A stretch of DNA of 62,121 nt from Bacteroidales bacterium (lineage in GTDB: Bacteria; Bacteroidota; Bacteroidia; Bacteroidales; F082), in NCBI GenBank assembly GCA_017553625.1, contig JAFZKP010000036.1, forward strand, positions 1 to 62,121. The letters are read 5' to 3'. Below, one piece after another: positions 25,103 to 32,781 of the stretch (position 1 is the first letter of the stretch; each line of letters starts with the position of its first letter). The position numbers and the translations under genes are program-made. The notes under the pieces are model-generated. The model saw only the letters and a program-made list of their open reading frames with translations. It was not told the DNA's origin and did no database searches.

Positions 25103-27634
25103 ATGAGAAAAAATCTATTAGTTATCCTCTTCTTGTTTGTTTCTTTGGGATTGACAGCGCAAGAAACTAACCTCAACAAGCTCATGCAAGACCGCAATGA
25201 GTATTATTTCACTTTTGAGCTTAACGGAAACGACAATTTGCCAAAAATTGCCCAGATGATTTCAGTTGACCGTGTCGACGGGAATGTTGTGACAGCATAC
25301 GCAAACAATAAGGAATTCGCTGAGTTTCAGAAGCTTGGCTACGAAATCATATTGCAGACACCTCCTTCAATGCTTGAGGAACATGTCATGTGGGACGGCA
25401 GCAACCGCGAAGAATACGACTGGGACCAGTACCCGACATACAGCGCATACGAAAACATGATGTATGCCTTCCAGACAAACCATCCTGACAAATGCGAAAT
25501 CATCGAACTCGGAACATTGCCGAGCAACCGCAAGATTTTGATTGCTCATATTAACAACGGTTCAGGAACTGGCAAGCCGAAGTTTTTATACACTTCGACA
25601 ATCCACGGTGACGAGACGACTGGTTGGATGCTGATGCTTCGTTGGATTGACTATCTCCTTGAAAATCCTACACTTCCGGAATGCGCCAACATCCTCAACA
25701 ACGTTGATTTGTACGTTGGTCCTAACACTAACCCTGACGGAACTTATCATGGTGGCAATAATAGCGTTACTGGTGCTACTCGTTACAACGCCAACGGTGT
25801 TGACATGAACCGTAACTACGCCGACCCTCACGGCAGCGCACATCCTGACGGAAATGCTTATGCACAGGAGACAGAATGGATGATGCAGTTTGCTCAGGAC
25901 AATCATTTCGTGATGGGTGCCAACTACCACGGTGGTGCTGAAGTCATGAACTATCCATGGGACAACACCCACACTCTTCATGCCGACGACGCTTGGTGGC
26001 AGCTTGTCAGTTTGGAATATGTAGCACTTTGCCGCCAGGTTAGTTCAAGCTATATGACTGATACTTACAGCAATGGCATCACAAATGGTGCTGCTTGGTA
26101 TATGATTGGCGGCGGTCGTCAGGATTATATGAACGGCTATGCACAATGCCGCGAGGAGACAATCGAATGCTCAACAACAAAAAATCCTAACGCAAGCCAG
26201 ATGCCTAACTTCTGGAATATCAATAAGAACTCTATCTTCGCATACGTTAATCAGGTTCTCAACGGTATCCACGGCACCGTCGTTGATGCTGCTACAAAAG
26301 CTCCTATAGGCGATGCGACAGTCACAATGGTTGGACATGATGACCAGTACTCCTTTGTTTATTCACAGCTTCCTGGCGGCGATTTCCACCGTCCGATCAA
26401 GGCGGGAACATACAACGTGAGAATTACAAAGAACGGCTACCAGCCATACGAGACACAAGTTACAGTTGCTGATAATCAGACTGTTACAATTGAAGCTCAG
26501 ATGGTCGCCCTCGAAGGTCTCGTCGCAGACTTTGTCGCTGACGTGACAGCAGTTGCTGTTGGCGGCTCGGTTCATTTCACCGACAACTCATGGGGTGCAC
26601 AAATCACCAACTGGGACTGGGAGTTTGAAGGTGGCACACCTGCTACTTCGACAGCACAGAATCCTACAGTGACATACAACGCGGCTGGAACTTTCGGCGT
26701 GCGTCTCACCGTGACCAATGCTGATGGCGATACCGACACAAAATACATGCCGAACTACATCTCAGCATCAGAGTCTTACAACATGCAGAATGGTACTATA
26801 ACAACTTGTGATGCAATGTTTTACGATGACGGTGGTCCAAGTTCAAACTATGGTAACAACAAAGATTTTACAATGACATTCATGCCAAGTACTCCTGGAG
26901 CAAAGATTCAAGTCGTATTCCAGTCGTTTGACACGGAAAACAACTATGACTTTCTATATATTTACGACGGAACATCGACTTCAGCACAACAAATTGGTAA
27001 CGGATACTCTGGCAGTAACAATCCTGGCACAGTGACAGCCACCAATTCAGAAGGCGCTTTGACATTCAGATTCACATCCGACAGCAGCGTCAACAAAGAG
27101 GGATGGTCGGCACATGTGAGATGTCTCGGACTTCCACTTGAAATAGAGGCAAGCGTTGCAAATGACACAATCTGCACAGCTCAGACAAACATGCTGTTCG
27201 TTTCTGCAACAGGCGGCTCTGGCGATTACACATACTCATGGTCACCGGCAGATTATCTTGACGATGCGACTGCACAAACACCAGTGTTCACTCCAGGAGA
27301 AATCGGCGACTACACTTACACTGTGACAGTCAGTGACGGCACCGAGTCAATGTCGGAAACAGTGTCGTTCACAGTGACAGAATGCGACGGTGTGGAAGAG
27401 ATTTCAGCTGGAAATGTCAAGGTTTATCCAAATCCTGCATCGTCAATGATTACTATTGAAGGCATCGGAAATTACAACAATCTTGAGGTTATGATTGTAA
27501 ATCTTCAGGGTCAGGTTGTGAAAACTGTTAATAACTCATTGGAAATCAATATTCAAGATGTGAAATCTGGTGTTTATTTCATCAATATCAATTGTGACAG
27601 CAACCAGATGATTAAGAAAATTGTTGTTGAGTAA
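25103..27634 (+). CDS. Secreted M14-family zinc carboxypeptidase with PKD, CUB-like and T9SS domains
   Basis: The 843-residue exported peptidase has a signal peptide ending GLTAQ. The M14 catalytic domain spans about residues 100-390: the zinc pair is HGDE (STIHGDETTG), the third ligand is the His in NYHGGAEVMNYPWD, the substrate-binding stretch is NANGVDMNRNYADP, and the catalytic Glu is probably in REETIECSTT. Then follow a carboxypeptidase-regulatory-like domain (GIHGTVVDAATKAPIGDATV), a PKD domain (VADFVADVTAVAVGGSVHFTD), a CUB-like domain (YDFLYIYDGTS), another Ig-like region and a type A T9SS sorting domain (VKVYPNPASSMITIEG). It is expected to degrade peptides at the surface or outside the cell. 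Confidence 0.94.
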   Translation: MRKNLLVILFLFVSLGLTAQETNLNKLMQDRNEYYFTFELNGNDNLPKIAQMISVDRVDGNVVTAYANNKEFAEFQKLGYEIILQTPPSMLEEHVMWDGSNREEYDWDQYPTYSAYENMMYAFQTNHPDKCEIIELGTLPSNRKILIAHINNGSGTGKPKFLYTSTIHGDETTGWMLMLRWIDYLLENPTLPECANILNNVDLYVGPNTNPDGTYHGGNNSVTGATRYNANGVDMNRNYADPHGSAHPDGNAYAQETEWMMQFAQDNHFVMGANYHGGAEVMNYPWDNTHTLHADDAWWQLVSLEYVALCRQVSSSYMTDTYSNGITNGAAWYMIGGGRQDYMNGYAQCREETIECSTTKNPNASQMPNFWNINKNSIFAYVNQVLNGIHGTVVDAATKAPIGDATVTMVGHDDQYSFVYSQLPGGDFHRPIKAGTYNVRITKNGYQPYETQVTVADNQTVTIEAQMVALEGLVADFVADVTAVAVGGSVHFTDNSWGAQITNWDWEFEGGTPATSTAQNPTVTYNAAGTFGVRLTVTNADGDTDTKYMPNYISASESYNMQNGTITTCDAMFYDDGGPSSNYGNNKDFTMTFMPSTPGAKIQVVFQSFDTENNYDFLYIYDGTSTSAQQIGNGYSGSNNPGTVTATNSEGALTFRFTSDSSVNKEGWSAHVRCLGLPLEIEASVANDTICTAQTNMLFVSATGGSGDYTYSWSPADYLDDATAQTPVFTPGEIGDYTYTVTVSDGTESMSETVSFTVTECDGVEEISAGNVKVYPNPASSMITIEGIGNYNNLEVMIVNLQGQVVKTVNNSLEINIQDVKSGVYFININCDSNQMIKKIVVE

Positions 27635-27655
27635 AACTCGTAACTAAAAAAAACG

Positions 27656-27663
27656 TAATTTTG
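27656..27663 (+). promoter_or_regulatory. -7 box immediately upstream of bamD
   Basis: TAATTTTG ends four bases before the bamD ATG, so a transcript from this box would be leaderless or nearly so. An upstream promoter remains possible. Confidence 0.4.
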
Positions 27664-27667
27664 CACC

Positions 27668-28474
27668 ATGCTAAAAAATAGGTTTTTCTTGTTGGTGATA
27701 ATGTGTTTGCTGGGATGTGTGTCCTGCAAATACTCGAAATTGCTGAAGGGTACGGACAACGAGGCGAAGTACAAGGCTGCCATGGATTATTATGAGAAAA
27801 AGAATTATGACCGTGCTTTGCAGCTTTTCGACGTGATGCAGGCGTATTACCGCACCAAGCCTGAGGGTGAGACGATTTCATACCTCACGGCTGAATGTTA
27901 TTACAACAAGGAAGACTATATCATGGCAAGCAGCTATTACAAACGTTTCGTCAACAGGTATCCTTTCTCGAAAGATGCTGAAGACGCGTTGTTCAAAAGC
28001 GCTCTGTGTTATTATTACATGTCGCCGAAAATGACCCTCGACCAGTCGGATTCATACACCGCGATAAGCGAGTTCCAGAGTTTTGTGGATTTGTATCCGC
28101 AAAGCCCAAAAGTCGCAGACGCGAATGCGATGATTGACACTTTGCGCACTAAAATAGAGGAAAAACAATACGACATCTGCAACCTTTATTTCAAGATGGA
28201 GGAATATCAGGCGGCGATAACGAGTTATGAGGCATTCATGAGAGACTATCCGATGACGGTTCATCGTGAAGAGATACTTAACAATATGGTTATCAATTAT
28301 TACCGATATGCAGAGAATAGCGTCAAGTCGAAACAGCGCGAACGCTATGAGCTGGCTCTGGAGAAATACAACACCTTGTGCTATGTTTATCCGGAAAGCC
28401 CGTATATCGAGAAATTGGTGCCAGTTGTAGATAAAGTCAAAGAAAAATTAGAGAAATACAAATCAAAGAAATAA
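27668..28474 (+). CDS. bamD: Outer membrane assembly lipoprotein BamD
   Basis: BamD is the essential lipoprotein partner of BamA in inserting beta-barrel proteins in the outer membrane. The 268-residue protein has a lipoprotein signal with Cys in CVSCKYSKLL and then tandem TPR helices: KYKAAMDYYEKKNYDRALQL, YLTAECYYNKEDYIMASSYY, AISEFQSFVDLYPQSP and a C-terminal repeat EKYNTLCYVYPESPYIEKL. It heads a run of closely spaced genes (omega, coaBC, DUF4835, recN), an order conserved in Bacteroidota. Confidence 0.93.
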   Translation: MLKNRFFLLVIMCLLGCVSCKYSKLLKGTDNEAKYKAAMDYYEKKNYDRALQLFDVMQAYYRTKPEGETISYLTAECYYNKEDYIMASSYYKRFVNRYPFSKDAEDALFKSALCYYYMSPKMTLDQSDSYTAISEFQSFVDLYPQSPKVADANAMIDTLRTKIEEKQYDICNLYFKMEEYQAAITSYEAFMRDYPMTVHREEILNNMVINYYRYAENSVKSKQRERYELALEKYNTLCYVYPESPYIEKLVPVVDKVKEKLEKYKSKK

Positions 28475-28475
28475 A

Positions 28476-28814
28476 ATGATAGACTTCAAGAAAGTTAAGA
28501 CGGAAACAACCGCAATCACACGTCAGAAAGACCAGTTCTACGTAGGAACAGGTAATATTTACGAAACAGTTGCAATCCTCTCGAAGAGAGCTAACCAGAT
28601 TGCCACAGAGGAGAAACAGGAACTCAGCAAGAAGATTGAGGAGTTCGCTTCAAGCAACGACACTCTTGAGGAGGTTTTCGAGAACAAGGAGCAGATTGAA
28701 GTGGCAAAATTCTACGAGAGACTGCCGAAACCTACTCTTATCGCTATCGACGAGTTCCTTAACGACAAGCTTTACTATCGCAACCCTAACAAGAAAAACG
28801 AAGGTGACTTCTAA
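28476..28814 (+). CDS. rpoZ: DNA-directed RNA polymerase omega subunit (Rpb6-like)
   Basis: The 112-residue protein is the Bacteroidota form of the polymerase omega subunit, which helps assemble beta' into the core enzyme. The signature is the stretch GTGNIYETVAILSKRANQIA (residues 25-44), equivalent to the Rpb6/omega helix, followed by an acidic helical tail. It starts one base after the bamD stop, and the coaBC start codon lies within its last codons. Confidence 0.9.
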   Translation: MIDFKKVKTETTAITRQKDQFYVGTGNIYETVAILSKRANQIATEEKQELSKKIEEFASSNDTLEEVFENKEQIEVAKFYERLPKPTLIAIDEFLNDKLYYRNPNKKNEGDF

Positions 28815-30009
28815 AAAAATCCTGATAGGAATTACGGGTAGCATCGCCGCCTATAAGATTCCGCTTTTGGTAAGGCTTCTAAAGAAGCAAGGCGCTGAGG
28901 TTCAGGTTGTTATGACCGAATCAGCAAAAGATTTTGTGACACCACTCACGTTGGCGACGTTGAGTGGTTCGCCTGTTTTATCAAAAGGATTCGACGTTGA
29001 GACCGGTAAGTGGAACAGTCACGTTGAGCTCGGTCTGTGGGCTGACCTTTTCGTGATAGCTCCCGCTTCGGCTAACACTATTGCGAAAATGGCGGCGGGG
29101 ATAGCCGACAACTATCTTCTCACCGTGTGCCTCTCGGCAAAATGCCCGATAATGTTCGCTCCTGCAATGGATCTGGATATGTACAAACATCCGGCAACCC
29201 AGGAAAACATCCGCACTCTCATAAGCCGCGGCTACCGTTTCATCGCGCCGGCGTCAGGCGAGCTCGCGTCGGGACTGTGCGGAGAGGGCAGGATGGAGGA
29301 ACCTCAGGATATTTTCAACCGTATCAAGGAGTTTTTTCAGAACAAACAGCGTTTTGCAGGAAAGAAAGTGCTCGTGACAGCAGGTCCTACATACGAGGCT
29401 ATCGACCCGGTGCGTTTCATCGGCAACCACAGCTCTGGACTCATGGGCATCGAGATTGCACGCGCCTTCGCCGACCAGGGCGCAGACGTGACACTCGTGC
29501 TCGGACCATCATCGATACGCCCCGAACGCAGCAATATCCAAGTGATACCTGTGACTTCGGCAAAAGAGATGTTTGACGCCACGACAGCCGCTTTCAAGAA
29601 AGCAGACATCGCGGTGCTGAGCGCGGCAGTAGCCGACTTCCGTCCGGAAGTGGTTGCAGATCAGAAGATTAAGAAAGACCCGAACAAAGACGAGATGATT
29701 CTTAAACTCGTTAAAACGGACGATATACTGAAGACCCTCGGACAAAACAAGACCGAAAAACAGATTCTTGTGGGCTTCGCACTTGAGACCGAAAACGGCT
29801 TGGAAAACGCAAAGAAAAAACTGCATACGAAAAACCTCGATATGATCGTTCTTAATACGATGAACGAGGCGGGCGTCGGGTTTAAGACGAAGACGAACAA
29901 AATCAGCATCATCACGAAAGATGATGACGTGCGCAATTTCGAGCTTAAACCCAAGAGCGAAGTGGCTTGTGATGTGTTGGATGCCATATATCAATCACTT
30001 ACAAAATAA
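28804..30009 (+). CDS. coaBC: Bifunctional phosphopantothenoylcysteine decarboxylase/synthetase
   Basis: CoaBC carries out two consecutive steps of coenzyme A synthesis: coupling cysteine to 4'-phosphopantothenate and decarboxylating the product. I chose the GTG start at 28804 because it gives the family N-terminus TSKKILIGITGSIAAYK and a normal length of 401 residues; it overlaps rpoZ by 11 bases. The FMN-dependent CoaC half has the active-site His in NSHVELGLW and APAMDLDMYKHPA (about residue 120). The CoaB half begins at KKVLVTAGPTYEAIDPVRFI (about 183) and contains AAVADFRPE and KIKKDPNKDEM. Confidence 0.95.
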   Translation: MTSKKILIGITGSIAAYKIPLLVRLLKKQGAEVQVVMTESAKDFVTPLTLATLSGSPVLSKGFDVETGKWNSHVELGLWADLFVIAPASANTIAKMAAGIADNYLLTVCLSAKCPIMFAPAMDLDMYKHPATQENIRTLISRGYRFIAPASGELASGLCGEGRMEEPQDIFNRIKEFFQNKQRFAGKKVLVTAGPTYEAIDPVRFIGNHSSGLMGIEIARAFADQGADVTLVLGPSSIRPERSNIQVIPVTSAKEMFDATTAAFKKADIAVLSAAVADFRPEVVADQKIKKDPNKDEMILKLVKTDDILKTLGQNKTEKQILVGFALETENGLENAKKKLHTKNLDMIVLNTMNEAGVGFKTKTNKISIITKDDDVRNFELKPKSEVACDVLDAIYQSLTK

Positions 30010-30014
30010 CAGTT

Positions 30015-30929
30015 ATGAAAAAAATCATCATTCCAATATTGTTTGCGATATGCTTTCTGGCACAGAACATGCGTGCCCAGGAACTTAATTTCACGGTGAC
30101 GGTCAACACGAAACAGGTTTCGGGCACCGACCAGCGTATCTATGAGGCTCTGCAAGAGGGTATGATGAACTTCATGAACAACCGTATCTGGACAAATATC
30201 AAGTTTGAACAGCAGGAACGTATTGAAGGAACGATGGTTTTGGTGGTGAAAAGCAGGGAAGGCAATGTCATCAACGGAGAGCTTAACGTTGGAATTCGCC
30301 GTCCTGTTTACAAGTCTAATTACAACACCCCGATTCTTAATATTGTTGATGATGACTTCAGTATCAATTACATAGAGTCGCAGCCACTTGATTTCAATGA
30401 GAATTCGTTCATGTCGAATCTGACTTCGATTCTGGCATTTTACGGATATTTCACTCTCGGTATTTATTTCGACACATTCGGACTTGAAGGCGGTGAGAAC
30501 TTCTTCAAAGCGGCTGAAATGGTGGTTTCAGCGGCTCAAAGTGCTGTGGAACCAGGTTGGAAGGCTTTCGACAGCTATAAAAACCGCTACTGGCTTTTGG
30601 AAAGTTTCCAGAACAAAGCCTATCGTCCGTTGCGTAAGTATATGTATGAGTATCACCGACTTGGACTTGACGTGATGGGTAACGGAAAGGTTGACGAAGG
30701 CCGCACGGCAATATCGAAATCCCTTGATTATGTGAAAGAGGTGTATAACAGCAAGCCGAATCTGTATTTCCTCCAGATTTTGAACGACACGAAACGAGAG
30801 GAGTGGAAAGGCATTTATTCCGACGGACCTCAACAGGAGAAGACCAAAGCCGTGAACATTCTGCGTGAAATCGACGCCTCTCATGCCGAAGAATATGAGG
30901 AGCTGCTTAACGCAAAACCAAGATTCTGA
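30015..30929 (+). CDS. DUF4835 family exported protein, PorD-like T9SS component
   Basis: The 304-residue protein has a signal peptide ending NMRAQ and matches DUF4835, a Bacteroidota family named PorD in T9SS annotation because it accompanies secretion system genes. Conserved stretches are QVSGTDQRIYEALQ, FMNNRIWTN, PVYKSNYNTPILNIVDDDF and FTLGIYFDTFGLEGGENFF. It probably sits in the periplasm or at the outer membrane. Its place between coaBC and recN is typical. The next gene, recN, overlaps its stop by one base (TGATG). The exact biochemical role is not known. Confidence 0.85.
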   Translation: MKKIIIPILFAICFLAQNMRAQELNFTVTVNTKQVSGTDQRIYEALQEGMMNFMNNRIWTNIKFEQQERIEGTMVLVVKSREGNVINGELNVGIRRPVYKSNYNTPILNIVDDDFSINYIESQPLDFNENSFMSNLTSILAFYGYFTLGIYFDTFGLEGGENFFKAAEMVVSAAQSAVEPGWKAFDSYKNRYWLLESFQNKAYRPLRKYMYEYHRLGLDVMGNGKVDEGRTAISKSLDYVKEVYNSKPNLYFLQILNDTKREEWKGIYSDGPQQEKTKAVNILREIDASHAEEYEELLNAKPRF

Positions 30930-32584
30930 TGCTTAAACATCTCGCTATAAGTAACTATGCTCTAATCGATTCATTGTCAATGGGTTTTGACGATGGATTC
31001 AGCGTTATTACCGGCGAGACGGGAGCTGGAAAGTCAATACTTCTCGGAGCTTTGGGTTTCGTCCTCGGCGACCGTTCAGACTCGAGCATCATGCTTGACG
31101 AATCAAAAAAATGTGTGGTTGAAGCGACGTTTTTGGTTGATAATGAACGTGTTAAGCCATTTTTTGAAGAAAACGACCTTGATTTCGACAATGAGTTGAT
31201 TCTCAGAAGAGAATTAACGCCGGCGAAGAAGTCAAGGGCTTTCATAAACGACACTCCAGTCACTATTCAGCAGCTGAAAGAGCTTGGCAATCAATTGGTT
31301 GACATTCACTCGCAACACGATTCGCTACTTCTGACGAACAATATTTTTCAACTCAATGTTGTTGACGACGCTGCTGCTAACAATTCGCTGCTCGTTGAAT
31401 ATCAAAAGCTTTACCATGATTTCGTTTCTTTGAGGAACGAGCTGAAAACGCTTCGTGAGATGGCGCAGAAAAACGTCGCTGAAAACGATTTCCTTTCGTT
31501 TCAACTCGACGAACTGGTGAAAGCCAACTTGCAAGATGGTGAGTATGAAGAGGTTAGCCAACGTTTGGAGCTTCTTGAAAACGCCGAGGAAGTGAAAACG
31601 ATTCTTGCGCAGTCATTGAGTTCTTTGAGCGAATCAGAATACTCGATTTTAGACCAACTTAACGAGCTGAAATCCAATGTTGACAAGCTAAAAAGATACA
31701 TTCCGCAGGCGGAGCAATATCTTGAACGCATTGATTCAACCAAAATCGAGCTTAAAGACATTGCGCAAGACCTTGACAATCTGCAAGACAGCACCCAATT
31801 CGACGAGGCATCGCTGAATGAGCTCCAAGAGCGTTTTGACCTGATGCAACGTCTGATGATGAAACATCACGTTTCGGATTATACGGATTTGCTGAAGATT
31901 CGAGAAGATTTGCAACAGAAAGTCGGGGCTTTTGCGAATATCGATGAGGAAATAGCGAAGAAAGAGCAGGAACTCAAAAAATGCGAGAAAGAACTGGCAA
32001 GACTTGCTGGTAATCTTTCGGAAAAACGCAAAAAAGTGAAATCCTCGTTTGAAAAGGCTGTCACCGAAATCATTCATCAGTTGGCAATGCCGTATGGCGT
32101 TTTTGTGATAGAAATCACTTCTTTGCCTGAATTTACTGCGAATGGAAAAGACATGGTGCGGTTTTTGTTCTCTGCCAACAAAGGCATCGCTCCAGATGAG
32201 ATAAGCCGTGTGGCGTCGGGAGGCGAGTTGTCGCGCCTGATGCTTGCAATCAAGGCGGTGGCGGCGGAGAGCAGCTACATCCCGACCTTGGTTTTCGATG
32301 AAATCGATACCGGCGTGTCAGGCGAAGTGGCGTCAAAACTCGGTGACATCATGCAGAAAATGGGGGAGAAGCTCCAGATTGTGTCAATCACGCACCTGCC
32401 ACAGGTGGCGTCGAAAGCCAGAAACCACTTCTTCGTCTACAAAGACGAGGACGCACAAAAAACACGTTCATGTATCAGACAACTGTCGCACGATGAACGC
32501 GTTACCGAAATCGCGAAGATGCTTTCCAACGATAAAATAACCCCGGAAGCGATTAAGGCAGCCGAGAGGCTGATGTGCTGCTGA
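30929..32584 (+). CDS. recN: DNA repair protein RecN
   Basis: RecN is an SMC-like ATPase that tethers broken DNA ends in recombinational repair. The 551-residue protein has Walker A GETGAGKSILLGAL (residues about 28-41), two long coiled-coil arms between about 155 and 380, the ABC signature VASGGELSRLMLAIKAV near 430 and Walker B TLVFDEIDTGVSGEVA near 455. The last codons (LMCC and stop) are made of ATGTGCTGCTGA, which is also the repeat unit of the array that follows, so the extreme C-terminus and stop codon are provided by the repeat. Confidence 0.96.
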   Translation: MLKHLAISNYALIDSLSMGFDDGFSVITGETGAGKSILLGALGFVLGDRSDSSIMLDESKKCVVEATFLVDNERVKPFFEENDLDFDNELILRRELTPAKKSRAFINDTPVTIQQLKELGNQLVDIHSQHDSLLLTNNIFQLNVVDDAAANNSLLVEYQKLYHDFVSLRNELKTLREMAQKNVAENDFLSFQLDELVKANLQDGEYEEVSQRLELLENAEEVKTILAQSLSSLSESEYSILDQLNELKSNVDKLKRYIPQAEQYLERIDSTKIELKDIAQDLDNLQDSTQFDEASLNELQERFDLMQRLMMKHHVSDYTDLLKIREDLQQKVGAFANIDEEIAKKEQELKKCEKELARLAGNLSEKRKKVKSSFEKAVTEIIHQLAMPYGVFVIEITSLPEFTANGKDMVRFLFSANKGIAPDEISRVASGGELSRLMLAIKAVAAESSYIPTLVFDEIDTGVSGEVASKLGDIMQKMGEKLQIVSITHLPQVASKARNHFFVYKDEDAQKTRSCIRQLSHDERVTEIAKMLSNDKITPEAIKAAERLMCC

Positions 32585-32780
32585 CGTAGAATGTGTTGCC
32601 TTCGGCAAAATGTGCTGCTGACGCAGAATGTGTTGCCTTTGGCAAAATGTGCTGCTGACGCAGAATGTGTTGCCTTTGGCAAAATGTGAAGGCTTCGCCA
32701 AAATGCGACCGAAGGGAGCCACATTCAGGCGAAGCCTGCTATTCAGCCTTTAGGCTGCACATTCCGCCGTAAGGCGGCAA
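32572..32780. repeat. 37-base tandem repeat and short-hairpin array after recN
   Basis: A 37-base unit (gtgctgctgacg, cagaatgtg, ttgcctttggcaaaat) is repeated nearly three times, starting inside the last recN codons. Each unit contains two mini-hairpins, CTGC-TGAC-GCAG and TTGCC-TTT-GGCAA. Further hairpins follow: GGC-TTC-GCC, AGGC-GAA-GCCT, AGCC-TTTA-GGCT and CCGCC-GTAA-GGCGG. The array fills the space between convergent recN and the M16 peptidase gene. Confidence 0.85.
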
Positions 32781-32781
32781 A

